64,000 bases of DNA from Halorientalis marina (GTDB lineage Archaea; Halobacteriota; Halobacteria; Halobacteriales; Haloarculaceae), in NCBI RefSeq assembly GCF_023028345.1, contig NZ_CP095490.1, forward strand, positions 124,001 to 188,000. Reading direction: 5' to 3'. Position 1 is the stretch's first letter. Each line of letters opens with the position of its first letter. The position numbers and the translations under genes were made by a program. Below are positions 43,701 through 51,678 of this stretch, in pieces. Under the pieces are notes generated by a model, which saw only the letters and a program-made list of their open reading frames with translations, had not been told where the DNA came from and ran no database searches.

Positions 43701-45021
43701 ATGGCCCCGAGAGCGACGTGAACGCGTTTGAGATACTCTGGACAGTCTGTTCGTCGCAAGCAGCTCGGAGTGTGAGGTCGAACGTTGTGGTGGGTTGTTT
43801 GCGGTCGATCTGTTCCATCCGCGACCCCGTGATCTTGTCATCATCGCCGGCGCTGACGGACCCTCCGACCTGCTCGGAGATGTCTCCACGGTGGATGTTT
43901 CGGCGTTCCTGGTCGGATGTTCCAAACATCTGCCGGGCAAACTCGTTTTTAAACGCGGAGAGCGTCCCGTGGTTGCCCATTTTGAGGTTCCGCTTGTGGG
44001 TTTCAGCCTCACTAGTCCAGTTAGAGCGTGGCCTGAAGGTGGCCTGGAAGATGAACGGATCGTCGGTGTGGACGGCCTGCTCAAGCAGCACACTGAGCGG
44101 CGAGCGATACTGGTCGTCGCTATCGATAGCCAAATCGCTGAACGGCCGAAGCAGCGTCATCCAGTCGTCTTTTTTTGAGGCAATGCCTTTCCACCGGACG
44201 AGCGAGGGACGCTTCTCTTCACGGACTTCCTCGGGACGGAGCGGAACGCCTTCCCTGACGAGCTGTTCTTCAGCCTGCTCGGAAGAAAGATCATGCCCGC
44301 TTCCAATACTATGATCCACAAAAACCTCGGGGTCCTCGAAGCCAGCGAGGTTCTCGAGGTCGATAATGTCGTCGAGCGAGGCGATACGTCGCCCGCCAAC
44401 GCGGGCGTTCCCGTCTTCTGAGTCAAACGCCGCGACGGGGTTGAACGGGACGATCTCGAACTCGAAGGACTCGGGATACATCGCGGCGACGTTTGCGGCG
44501 AGCGTCTTGAACGCAGTCGCCTCGTAGGGCGTCACGGAGATATAGAAGTCGAATCGCTTCGTGTTCCGCGGCTTGTGGATGATAAACTCAAAGGTCTTCT
44601 TGTAGTCCTTGATGCCGAGGCTGGCTTTGAGATTGAACCGCGAAGTGCTCGTCACGCCCGCCCGGTACAAGCCAAAAAGCCCCGCGATGACGTTCCCGGG
44701 CGTGACTTGCTCACGGGCGGGTGAGATGTGGATATACGGCCGGGCTTCGATCGGATCACTGAGTTTCTTTCCCGGCCCAGTCGTGCCCTTGACCTCGTAG
44801 GAAGTGAGTTGATCCTCACGCTCTTTGTTCTCCTGATCGACCCCGTTCTCGGTCGGAGGGACGCGGTCAAAGTTGGTCGATTCTTCCTGGTTCTGAGTGG
44901 GGTGGTCCCGTCCCGATTTGGTCGAGTCTTCTCCGCGCGTTGACGACAAAGAGTTGATGCGATCGTGGAGGGTGTCCTGTTCATGATCGTCTCGATTGGG
45001 CCCCGTGGATGGGGTAGTCAT
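40747..45021 (-). CDS. VirD4/HerA-like conjugative coupling ATPase with nuclease-like C-terminus
   Basis: 1424 residues from MTTPSTGPNRDDHEQ, preceded by GGTGG; an ATG at 45096 would add 25. Walker A TTGGGKTT at about 566-573 and Walker B VINLIIDEAAAML mark a FtsK/HerA-VirD4 ATPase. A disordered region (about 1030-1230) follows, then a winged helix (HFLTAIVTTVNGNHPAYDVV). The last domain has KPDVVGYDGKDPVIIGEVIS, resembling a PD-(D/E)xK fold without the Lys. It probably feeds DNA to the secretion channel. There is no obvious transmembrane helix, unlike classical VirD4. Confidence 0.85.
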   Translation of the reverse strand: MTTPSTGPNRDDHEQDTLHDRINSLSSTRGEDSTKSGRDHPTQNQEESTNFDRVPPTENGVDQENKEREDQLTSYEVKGTTGPGKKLSDPIEARPYIHISPAREQVTPGNVIAGLFGLYRAGVTSTSRFNLKASLGIKDYKKTFEFIIHKPRNTKRFDFYISVTPYEATAFKTLAANVAAMYPESFEFEIVPFNPVAAFDSEDGNARVGGRRIASLDDIIDLENLAGFEDPEVFVDHSIGSGHDLSSEQAEEQLVREGVPLRPEEVREEKRPSLVRWKGIASKKDDWMTLLRPFSDLAIDSDDQYRSPLSVLLEQAVHTDDPFIFQATFRPRSNWTSEAETHKRNLKMGNHGTLSAFKNEFARQMFGTSDQERRNIHRGDISEQVGGSVSAGDDDKITGSRMEQIDRKQPTTTFDLTLRAACDEQTVQSISNAFTSLSGPYYGIEGELLGFNNKEFARLCHARQASISGFTGRFSKGDPLICASPDELANFVVVPHTDALPRASRGSSGGSPDARSPLTATDEDLLSQYDYGMHIGYAETAVDNRRDIPIRLSAEQLTHHILRAATTGGGKTTAMVNDALSAYQSFDGPIFVFDRKGGTMADEYKKAHFKQFGNLDDVLHVPVPGPNDEVLAFPYFDIRPQLAAGVSRTVAVQEKVDRYNELLVYVLGREMTQQAFVAQEILNNLIKAMFDPVYGRDAWPIQDLFQVAYEMQQGQLPEVSDRTLRLALTRHLHADEQRFQTSIDAVMNRITKLAERSFVWRVLNFVPEWNGEKGCYANQSPMFDIQDVLASKKVVLVDTGDLRPASSNLFTFMLLDYIWSGARLRHRLRNTPPVEDGYVINLIIDEAAAMLQSELVRDDMIPDGREFGLSLEVIVHFAEQVKADALDVSSYKEILRNINTKLIGKLAVDDELVMTLFHEGIEDEELVDRITSLPRGEWVAQLPDTGFMTDIPEIVTMLPVDIPDGHSDSDNPVINKTVSTQGHVFSDINAEITRTTRRDHCLLPGSNTDASDEQLSAEHRRGINGSENSQNRDFEIGVSGENRDANGEGKKTGSNPQTQLGTGSPNTPSTEGQPRSNEHGEQAESGASRVPADDLTDDLGSRRPPRETNDENETDGGVPRSADEGDSNLGDRVDGFLYGGVDPSSEDPSKTDDADTDEERGTSADNTDDQSASDAPNENATESADKKDRETREGIDKSLTVEERHFLTAIVTTVNGNHPAYDVVNSMERIKNQFDEVDEEKLIELGYLEKRTENLRVYYTVTRDGQRACGAKVATGEDQGDVNEKTYHKVMVEAFARSLARDPNNHYFVKKYTPLHGTDVKPDVVGYDGKDPVIIGEVISNVHPSLMVKHYDDFNRFDVEMKIWIVPNLSVAWDITRALANAGRIDELPPKRSKRTYEKLTEAIWGEDGEWTFVGAPNLLDDLD

Positions 45022-45269
45022 TGGCCCACCGTCTTCTTGCGCGTAGACACACTCCTCCGCCGACACTGTGTAACGGTCGAGTGCGTCCCAACCCATCGGG
45101 CGATTCGGTTAGATAGGCACACTATTGGACTGTTTGTTGTCATTTTGGATTGTGTTGTGTCGTTTGATTCAGCCGCTACTGGATTGTGACCTAATCCACC
45201 CACAATTGGAAATTCGGACACGAGCGGCGACGGGTTCGGCGTCCGTACCGTCTAGCCCATCTAGACGGT

Positions 45270-45614
45270 TTACGGGGTGGCGATCCACTCCAAGACAGCC
45301 ACGAAGATCGTGACGCCGAAGTAGAAAATCGTCATGCTCATTCCACCAATCATGAGCCACATCCCGTTCTCAGCGCGGTCGGAGTTTTTCCGGGCAGTGA
45401 ACCACACGATCGCGCCAAAGGCGAGAGCCACGAGGCCAGCGTACTTCAGAACGAGCAGGACGGTGTCGTATAGATTGGTCATGATACCCTCGAAATCGGC
45501 TGGGGGCCCACTCTGCGCGGCGACTGGATCCACGAAAACGACTAGGACGAGGATTCCCAAGACGAGGGATGTGCTGTGCTTTCTCAGGAGTTTCTTTGTT
45601 CGGAGGGTGCTCAT
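45270..45614 (-). CDS. VirB2/TrbC-like pilin candidate
   Basis: 114 residues from MSTLRTKKLLRKHSTSLVLG. It has a hydrophobic signal sequence ending at VAAQSG near residue 36. Two membrane helices follow (TVLLVLKYAGLVALAFGAIV and MIGGMSMTIFYFGVTIFVAV). Size, signal peptide and the two-helix pattern fit conjugative pilins. It has its own promoter, with a TATA box and a palindromic operator, unlike the coupling ATPase gene that follows. Similarity at sequence level is too weak to be certain. Confidence 0.6.
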   Translation of the reverse strand: MSTLRTKKLLRKHSTSLVLGILVLVVFVDPVAAQSGPPADFEGIMTNLYDTVLLVLKYAGLVALAFGAIVWFTARKNSDRAENGMWLMIGGMSMTIFYFGVTIFVAVLEWIATP

Positions 45615-45640
45615 GTTACCCACCGGGAAGAGGTGAGAAT

Positions 45641-45684
45641 CTATTATAAAGAAGAGTAGACTACATCTAATGTGGCAGATGTAG
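45641..45684 (-). promoter_or_regulatory. Promoter and palindromic operator of the pilin-like gene
   Basis: On the minus strand a TTTATAATAG TATA box (45641-45650) lies about 27 nt before the start codon. Just upstream is the perfect inverted repeat CTACATCT/AGATGTAG (45661-45668 and 45677-45684) with an 8-bp spacer, well placed for an activator or repressor. Confidence 0.65.
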
Positions 45685-45708
45685 AACGGCGGTCTCAGGG
45701 TGTCAACG

Positions 45709-45730
45709 GGCGGGATTACGGGGGTTTTCA
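45709..45730 (+). promoter_or_regulatory. G-rich box upstream of the small RHH-like gene
   Basis: GGCGGGATTACGGGGGTTTT lies 79 nt upstream of the next rightward gene. Similar boxes lie 100 nt before the gene at 28469 and 81 nt before the one at 60286. Confidence 0.4.
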
Positions 45731-45808
45731 CCGGAACAGTTATGTGGTTACCAATAGCACACCTAATTGTTGGACTTGGAACACCCTCTAGTGCCTCCTT
45801 GTCCATAG

Positions 45809-46072
45809 GTGATTGCAGTGCCAACAAACAGCTCCAAGCCCACCTCGAGTGATAACACCGACCGCGACCCCGAGACGACGATCAACGTCTGCCTCCACCG
45901 GGATACGCATACGCGGTTGACCGCCTACAAGAACGACAACCCCCTGATAGAGAAGTCGTACGACGAAGCGATCAACGAAATCCTTGAAAAAATCAACTTC
46001 CCACAGGCTGAAATGATCGAGAACAAGTACCTTCCGTCAATGTCCGACGCACATCCTAGCGACTCAGACTGA
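45809..46072 (+). CDS. Small protein, possibly ribbon-helix-helix
   Basis: 87 residues from a GTG (another in-frame GTG is nine bases later). The middle, TTINVCLHRDTHTRLTAYKN, has the short beta strand plus helix look of MetJ/Arc-type proteins. The second half is helical. It is divergent from the pilin-like gene and could regulate that promoter. The assignment is tentative. Confidence 0.55.
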   Translation: MIAVPTNSSKPTSSDNTDRDPETTINVCLHRDTHTRLTAYKNDNPLIEKSYDEAINEILEKINFPQAEMIENKYLPSMSDAHPSDSD

Positions 46073-46141
46073 GACGAACGACCCACCTACAACATGTTCT
46101 TTTTCACGCTGGTTTCCTTTCCCCACTGACGTAGCACGGTA

Positions 46142-46876
46142 TTACGGAGAGCTGGCCGTCGGGCGGCGTTTCGAATTGATCGGGACATCGTTGTGAGGGC
46201 CGCTACTGGAGGCTATCGATATCCCACCTGTTTCGGTGCGCGGGGGGCCCCACCGGAACTCGACGGTATCACCGACGTCGATGCCGTTCTCGGTGGTCCA
46301 GTAGTAGGGGACTTCGAGGACGTATTTCGACTGGCCCCGGTACTCTGTGAGGGGATCCCTGTTTTTGAGTTCAGCGTGGTGGATCACGGTGATCCGCCCC
46401 TCCTTGTCGATAAAGATGATATCGATGGGGAAGGCCATGTCCCGCATCACGTAGGTGCGTTCTCGTTCTGTGTCGTGGAGAAAAATCATCCCGTGACCAT
46501 CTTCGAGGGAGTCAGTATTCGAGAGGCCGGTGTATTGTTCTCGCCATGTGGCGGCGACATTTCCCTCGACGGACGCGAGGTAGTCGCCGCTCTCGTCGTA
46601 GATGGTCGCAGTCCCGTAATCGGGAGAAGTCAGGTCTGCGTGAACAGTATAGCCGACCCATACGACCATCGGTACGAAAACGACGATGAGGATAGCGATG
46701 ACCCAGGGGTTCTTGAGACGGTCAACAATTCGCCGAGCGATTGTGTCTTCAGGGAGCAACGGTTGGTTCGTGGGGCCGTACTCTTCTTGCTCCTGATCAA
46801 GTCCCTGTTCTTGCCTGCGGTCGAGATTTCCATCACAATCTCTTCCGGCGTCCGGGCGTTGGCCGTTGCCGGTCAT
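46142..46876 (-). CDS. Membrane-anchored DUF192 protein
   Basis: 244 residues from MTGNGQRPDAGRDCDGNLDR. One membrane helix (about 64-84, WVIAILIVVFVPMVVWVGYT) precedes an external DUF192 domain (about 95-215): GTATIYDESGDYLASV, REQYTGLSNTDSLEDGHGMI, VMRDMAFPIDIIFID. DUF192 function is unknown. It is the last gene of a four-gene operon, joined to the preceding gene by an ATGA overlap. Confidence 0.88.
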   Translation of the reverse strand: MTGNGQRPDAGRDCDGNLDRRQEQGLDQEQEEYGPTNQPLLPEDTIARRIVDRLKNPWVIAILIVVFVPMVVWVGYTVHADLTSPDYGTATIYDESGDYLASVEGNVAATWREQYTGLSNTDSLEDGHGMIFLHDTERERTYVMRDMAFPIDIIFIDKEGRITVIHHAELKNRDPLTEYRGQSKYVLEVPYYWTTENGIDVGDTVEFRWGPPRTETGGISIASSSGPHNDVPINSKRRPTASSP

Positions 46877-47376
46877 AGCAAAATCCACGCGAAAACGCTG
46901 AACACGTTGCCTCCGATGCTTCCACCGATGAGAGTAAGCCCCATTACGATCCCACGACGGCCGCGAGACTCGGCACGCGAATCGCGGCTGCCGAACGCCC
47001 ACCACGTCACACCGATGATGAATAAGACGAGGCCAAGGCTGTGGAGGACGATGCTGAGAGCGGTGGCGAGCTGGGAGAGGTTGCTTTCGTGAACGCCGGT
47101 CACGGCGCCGTAGGGCCACCCATCCGGGAGGAACTTGCTTCCGAGGATGAACACGAGAACCTCGTAGATGACGTCGATAGCGACGATCGCTATGTAGCCG
47201 GCTCCGCCACCGACGGCCATCCCCCGGAAGCGGGCCATCGCTCGAGGACTTTTCGCGTAACCCCACCAGCCGATGATACCGATGACGAGCGCAATGAGTG
47301 TTCCGTAGCGCCCGATAATGGTCGCGATTTCGAGGAGTTCGATTGCGGGCTCAGTAAATTCACTAACCTTGCTCAT
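46873..47376 (-). CDS. Four-helix membrane protein
   Basis: 167 residues from MSKVSEFTEPAIELLEIATI. It has four hydrophobic helices, near 18-38, 52-78, 95-120 and 135-165 (for example LATALSIVLHSLGLVLFIIG). The start overlaps the surface-protein stop codon and its own stop overlaps the DUF192 start, both by ATGA. The family is unknown; a role in assembly of the transfer apparatus is inferred from position. Confidence 0.75.
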   Translation of the reverse strand: MSKVSEFTEPAIELLEIATIIGRYGTLIALVIGIIGWWGYAKSPRAMARFRGMAVGGGAGYIAIVAIDVIYEVLVFILGSKFLPDGWPYGAVTGVHESNLSQLATALSIVLHSLGLVLFIIGVTWWAFGSRDSRAESRGRRGIVMGLTLIGGSIGGNVFSVFAWILL

Positions 47377-49838
47377 CCTGATTCCCCCTTGCTGGTGCGA
47401 CGACGCATCCGCACCCACCACACGGCGAAGATCCCGAGGGCGAGCCACTCGACGAAGATGAGAACATTGCTGATTGATGCCGAGATGTATTCCCCGACTG
47501 CGCCAACGGCCTCGAAATCGAGGGGTGAGGGTGGCAGGATATAGAGGAGTCGGTCACCCTTGTAGTAGGGGTCGCCGGGTGACCAAAACACGTCGCCGTC
47601 GTAGCGAGCGCGGAGAACCGATCCGTCCCACGCGATCTTGGCACGGCCATTATTGTCAGTCGTAACCGTCGATGTCGTTCCGTCATCTTGGGTGACAGTG
47701 ATTTCCTTATTTTTGATGGAGTTGCCGTCAGTGTCCGTGAGAACGAGGACGCCATCGTGATCCGCGCCGGTAGATGAGACATTAACCTCTGTCATCTGGA
47801 GGACGGTTGACTCGTATGGTTGGCTATAGACTTCGAGCTGGTCTTCGCCGGAGACTGTCTTCCCGTCGAGTGGAGCACCGAACGGATTCGAGGCGTCGAC
47901 GGTGACCGTCTCACCTGTGTCGAGATCACTCGATCTGACGTCGATGACGTGATGTGTGTAGAGGTCGGTCGGCTGATCGTTATCGGGATCGTTGACGTTG
48001 GCAGGAAGTGGTGCTCCCGGGAGCGTCGTCGAAACTTGGCTATCGACGGTTTTCGTGTATCCCCATACTTGGTTGTCTTCACCCTTCTGTGGGAAAGCGG
48101 CGGTGACGTTGGCGACGCCTGTCTCGTAGCGGTAGATGGCAGGCCAGCGGTCGTTGTGGGTGTGCGTCGCGTTGTGGGAAGTTGACCCGCCTCCGGTGAG
48201 GACTTCTACCTCGTCGTTGCGGGAGATACCGTAGAACCGCCACGGAGAGGTGAGGTGGATGGTTTTGTTGTCGATATTGACACTGATCCTTCTCCAGGGG
48301 TCGCTCGGGAAGTCTTGATTGCCCTTCCACCTCACGGCGAGGCGGTCGTGACCAGCGCCGTCGATGTGAGCGACATCGATCTCGAGATTCGGGGAATCCC
48401 AGTCCGTGATGGTGACGGGGACGCTGTATTTCGTCGTGTGAGTGTTCGTGCTCACACTCGTTCGCGACCATTCACTGCATTTCGAGCTGGTGACACCCCA
48501 CCGAGTTTCGACTTCGCTGGTGACTTCGAGGGTCGCCGTCAGGGTGTATTCCCCTCGAGGATATTCGAGATTCTTACTCGATATAGATTCAATCGCGATC
48601 CAGGTTACCTTACCGAATCGGTTCCATTCGGACTCGCCCGTGAATCCGGGACGATCGAGTCGGACGGACGTGACGTTCGCCGTCGAATTGAGGAGATCGT
48701 ATTCGGCCCACTCGGTCTTCGGGTAGGTGTGTGAGTGAGTACTGTTTCCGTGCGTGTGCGATCTCGTACACGTTGCACTTCGACTGAAATCCGCTGGGGC
48801 AACGGCTCGGTGATCATAGGGAACGTACGCACCTCGGGTTGGGGTCGACCCGGAAACGTATCTGTCACGATACCAGGCACCGCCAAAGAGGTCGTTGATG
48901 CCGACCCATGACTCGCGGACTGTATTGAAGTCACTCTGCCCCCATTTTCGGGACATACTCGCGCCGCTCGAGGTGGGGTAAAGCTCCCTGCCGTTCATTT
49001 TCGGGATGGCGATCCGATCTGAGTCCTGTGCGTACTTCGTGTATTGTTCGGCCGCGTGGAGGTTCCGTGAGATGATGCTCTCGTGCTTGGCCTGGTGAAC
49101 GAGGGCGTCGTCAGGGTTTGAGACGTAGAGTTCTTCCGCGTCTGGATCCCATTTCACGTCGGCGTTATAGACGGGCCGCCACTCACCGTACTGGTTAGTA
49201 GCACGCACGAACCACTCACCGTCGTTACTTTTTGGCCCGTCGTAGGTGTTCTTCTCATGCACGTTGATGAATTGCGTTTCTGTATAGAACGGCATGCTGG
49301 AGTAGGGTTTCCACTCATCCTGGATGGGAATCGCGTTGTAATCGGAGAGGTCCGTGATGTAGACATCGCTTGTTGTGGAATACCGAAGCGATTGCGAGGG
49401 TGACAGTGTAGCCCGCCCGAGGTCGACTGGGTAGGCCGGGTAGTCGTTCTCGAAGTAGCCGGTGTAACTGACATCCGCGGGATCGACATCCACGTCGTTG
49501 TTCGCGAGGACACGATAGGTTTCGTCGTAGGTATTATCGACGCCAGGCTCGGGACTCGGAATGTCATAGATTGGGCCGATACCTGCAGCGTAGACAACGG
49601 TGACGGGTGCGATCACGAGGCTGGTCGCTAAAAGTACCGTCACGAGGATGCGGAATCCGTGTGACCAGCCCCGGAAAGCGTTCGCGGTGGCCTTCATCCC
49701 CACACTAGTTGTGGTAGTGAGTTTCGCTGCACACGCGGCGTAGAAGGCGTATATACGTCCTCTAAGCCTATCGGCCCAACTGTCCTCGTGTACCGATCCA
49801 GTCTCTCCGTCCCGACGTGAATCAGCCTGAGAGGACAT
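47373..49838 (-). CDS. Large secreted surface protein anchored at both ends
   Basis: 821 residues. A short cytoplasmic N-terminus is followed by a membrane helix (about 63-86, FRILVTVLLATSLVIAPVTV). Then comes a long, acidic, beta-rich extracellular region with a few Cys and His-rich patches (HTHGNSTHSHTYP, TSHNATHTHNDRW). A bacterial-Ig-like segment near 690-750 (VLVLTDTDGNSIKNKEITVT) precedes a C-terminal helix (ISNVLIFVEWLALGIFAVWW). It may be the cell-contact or adhesin component of the conjugation machinery. No enzyme motif is seen. Confidence 0.75.
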   Translation of the reverse strand: MSSQADSRRDGETGSVHEDSWADRLRGRIYAFYAACAAKLTTTTSVGMKATANAFRGWSHGFRILVTVLLATSLVIAPVTVVYAAGIGPIYDIPSPEPGVDNTYDETYRVLANNDVDVDPADVSYTGYFENDYPAYPVDLGRATLSPSQSLRYSTTSDVYITDLSDYNAIPIQDEWKPYSSMPFYTETQFINVHEKNTYDGPKSNDGEWFVRATNQYGEWRPVYNADVKWDPDAEELYVSNPDDALVHQAKHESIISRNLHAAEQYTKYAQDSDRIAIPKMNGRELYPTSSGASMSRKWGQSDFNTVRESWVGINDLFGGAWYRDRYVSGSTPTRGAYVPYDHRAVAPADFSRSATCTRSHTHGNSTHSHTYPKTEWAEYDLLNSTANVTSVRLDRPGFTGESEWNRFGKVTWIAIESISSKNLEYPRGEYTLTATLEVTSEVETRWGVTSSKCSEWSRTSVSTNTHTTKYSVPVTITDWDSPNLEIDVAHIDGAGHDRLAVRWKGNQDFPSDPWRRISVNIDNKTIHLTSPWRFYGISRNDEVEVLTGGGSTSHNATHTHNDRWPAIYRYETGVANVTAAFPQKGEDNQVWGYTKTVDSQVSTTLPGAPLPANVNDPDNDQPTDLYTHHVIDVRSSDLDTGETVTVDASNPFGAPLDGKTVSGEDQLEVYSQPYESTVLQMTEVNVSSTGADHDGVLVLTDTDGNSIKNKEITVTQDDGTTSTVTTDNNGRAKIAWDGSVLRARYDGDVFWSPGDPYYKGDRLLYILPPSPLDFEAVGAVGEYISASISNVLIFVEWLALGIFAVWWVRMRRRTSKGESG

Positions 49839-50388
49839 AGTGAATCAGGCTGATGAAGATCGGGAAGGCGAACCCAATGATTGTGAGGACGAACCCGGTT
49901 GTTGCCATCGCGAACCCTCGACGGCGGTTGTTGATGGACGGGCTGATGAAGTACGCAATTATGCCGATGACAAGCGTGATAAGACCCGTCCACTTGAGTG
50001 CGCTCCCGACCCAACCAGGGAGTGTAACAGCGGCCTTTAGATCGGAAATAAGTGTGCTGAGGTCGGGGCCACTCTGGAGTGGGATAACCGATGCCTGCTG
50101 TGTGTGGGTGTCGGTATACAGGAGTACGCTCGCCGCAGTATCAACGACAGGATATAGGAGGGGACCGTGGCTGTACCCGACGAGTTCTGCTAGTATACGC
50201 GTGAACGTGGAGATGGCCCGATACCCTCCGAGTGGTACGAGTGGGCCGGTGATTCCTCGAATGTATGATCCTGTAAGATGGGCAACATCGGTACTTGCCG
50301 ACAGTACTCCACCGACGGGAATGAGCCAGTTGATAAACAGTTCAAGCGCCTCTAGTTGGAGGGGGTTCATGAGATGGTGTTCTGTCAT
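49822..50388 (-). CDS. Membrane protein, first gene of the leftward transfer operon
   Basis: 188 residues. There are hydrophobic stretches near 13-32, 130-152 (KWTGLITLVIGIIAYFISP) and 162-187. It overlaps the surface-protein gene by 17 bp. Its last two helices resemble the final helices of the four-helix protein two genes on. No family recognised. A TATA-like AATATTTAG lies upstream near 50440. Confidence 0.7.
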   Translation of the reverse strand: MTEHHLMNPLQLEALELFINWLIPVGGVLSASTDVAHLTGSYIRGITGPLVPLGGYRAISTFTRILAELVGYSHGPLLYPVVDTAASVLLYTDTHTQQASVIPLQSGPDLSTLISDLKAAVTLPGWVGSALKWTGLITLVIGIIAYFISPSINNRRRGFAMATTGFVLTIIGFAFPIFISLIHYVLSG

Positions 50389-50538
50389 CGCCAGCGGTGC
50401 CGACGACGCTTGGAGTGGCTAATCTGAGGCTATCTGCGACTAAATATTCTCTTTACTCACACCCTCCACATACGCTACATTCACCACAGTTGTTGTAGAT
50501 TTGAAAAGTCCTTAACTATCTGCTGCTTATGACGGCTG
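50389..50538. promoter_or_regulatory. Divergent promoter region of the two transfer operons
   Basis: An AT-rich 150-bp interval separates the leftward membrane/surface operon from the rightward VirB4/VirB6 operon. CTAAATATTCTC near 50440 is a leftward TATA candidate. GATTTGAAAAGTCCTTAAC near 50500 is a weak rightward one. No hairpin motif of the left-arm type is present. Confidence 0.5.
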
Positions 50539-50718
50539 ATGGCAAGTCCTGCAAAAATCCAGTCGCTCACCGTTACGTTGAGTGATGGCTCGTCCCTCCA
50601 GGACGAGCGCGAGTCGCCTGCACGTGACGATACGTGCGAGGGTGACTGCGTCTGTCCGGTGAGCTCCAAACAGGGCCCTTCCTCTAGCCTGGAAATGCGA
50701 GCACCCTCCCATGCCTGA
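50539..50718 (+). CDS. 59-residue Cys-containing protein opening the T4SS operon
   Basis: The frame encodes MASPAKIQSLTVTLSDGSSL, then QDERESPARDDTCEGDCVCP and a short tail ending APSHA. It overlaps the next gene's start by 8 bp, the coupling seen throughout this operon. CEGDCVC could bind metal. It is too short for a family assignment; the alternative is an unusual leader peptide. Confidence 0.5.
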   Translation: MASPAKIQSLTVTLSDGSSLQDERESPARDDTCEGDCVCPVSSKQGPSSSLEMRAPSHA

Positions 50719-51376
50719 AATTCAAGTCGACTGGTACTCTCGGGAAGAAGCTGACCGCCTACGCGATCTCCGTGATCGGCACGGGATGATATGGCGCGGC
50801 GTCCTCCTTGAGGGAGCCAAACACGCAGAAAGTATAGACCTCCTCAAAGCCCTCGTTGAGTTACACCCAGAACTCGCATACTCTCGACCGGGTGACCACG
50901 CTGGCGTTTCTGCCGAGAGAACAAATGTCACCGAGCAACTGCACGAGCAGATTCGCGAACGGCAACGTGCTCGCTCAACGACCGAAATCCCACTGTCTGG
51001 TTTCACAGATACAGATATGGACGCTAACGCGAACGGCAGTAGTGACGTCGATAGTGAGGGTGATCGTGACGATAAGGATGCCGAGCACTTTGACGTGAGT
51101 GCTGCCGTCGCTCAGGTGCAGGAGAATCGCACCCCCGCTCCCAACCATATGCAGCGGTCGGTTGCGGCCGAACGTACCCGGGAAAGAGAATACGAGCGTT
51201 GGGATGCTCAAGCGGCACAGGCCGCCGAAGGTGGTGGACCATTTCACCCCGCGGACGCACACGAGGATGTCGAAGATGTGCTTCGACACCCCGGCGACCG
51301 CGAAGAGTGGGATATGGTCGGCCCGCGCTATGATTACGAGGGCTATGCTGACGAATACGACGGTGATTTTCGATGA
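50711..51376 (+). CDS. Unknown T4SS-operon protein with WRG helix motif
   Basis: 221 residues. The N-terminal 35 residues (REEADRLRDLRDRHGMIWRG) contain a helix that is repeated in the following gene (EEYEWLNSVRKGLGLTWRGM). This suggests related DNA-binding or oligomerisation domains. The rest is acidic and probably disordered, ending in a Tyr/Asp-rich tail. It is a candidate relaxosome accessory protein by position only. Confidence 0.65.
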   Translation: MPEIQVDWYSREEADRLRDLRDRHGMIWRGVLLEGAKHAESIDLLKALVELHPELAYSRPGDHAGVSAERTNVTEQLHEQIRERQRARSTTEIPLSGFTDTDMDANANGSSDVDSEGDRDDKDAEHFDVSAAVAQVQENRTPAPNHMQRSVAAERTREREYERWDAQAAQAAEGGGPFHPADAHEDVEDVLRHPGDREEWDMVGPRYDYEGYADEYDGDFR

Positions 51377-51678
51377 GTCGGCCGTCGAGTCCCTCGGACT
51401 ACAATACGCGAATCAATATCCCCTCGCAAGAGGAGTATGAATGGTTAAATTCGGTTCGGAAAGGTCTCGGACTGACCTGGCGTGGGATGATGCTGAAAGC
51501 CGAACAGCGACTTCTCGCTGCTGAACGAACGTGGCCGCCGGCACTCCGAACCCAGCATGTGGTTTCGGCCCCTGATCAATCGGACGCCGATATCGAAGCG
51601 GAACGCGACGTTGAGGCCGATACCGAAGCCGAAGCAGAGAGTGACAGTGACTCCGAGATTGACGAGGTGGCGAAATGA
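51373..51678 (+). CDS. Small protein sharing the WRG helix motif
   Basis: 101 residues. The region IPSQEEYEWLNSVRKGLGLT followed by WRGMMLKAEQ matches the start of the preceding protein. The C-terminus is an acidic repeat of Asp/Glu/Ala/Ser. It overlaps both neighbours by ATGA. Two adjacent copies point to duplication or hetero-oligomer partners. Confidence 0.65.
   Translation: MSRPSSPSDYNTRINIPSQEEYEWLNSVRKGLGLTWRGMMLKAEQRLLAAERTWPPALRTQHVVSAPDQSDADIEAERDVEADTEAEAESDSDSEIDEVAK

Noticed and set aside
45022..45096. Earlier ATG for the coupling ATPase
   Set aside because: It is possible, but the ATG at 45021 has a nearer GGTGG Shine-Dalgarno; kept as an alternative start only.
46877..47266. 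N-terminal extension of the DUF192 gene by 130 residues
   Set aside because: The extension is Arg/His/Pro-rich and shadows the four-helix protein; the ATG at 46876 overlaps the preceding stop codon as expected.
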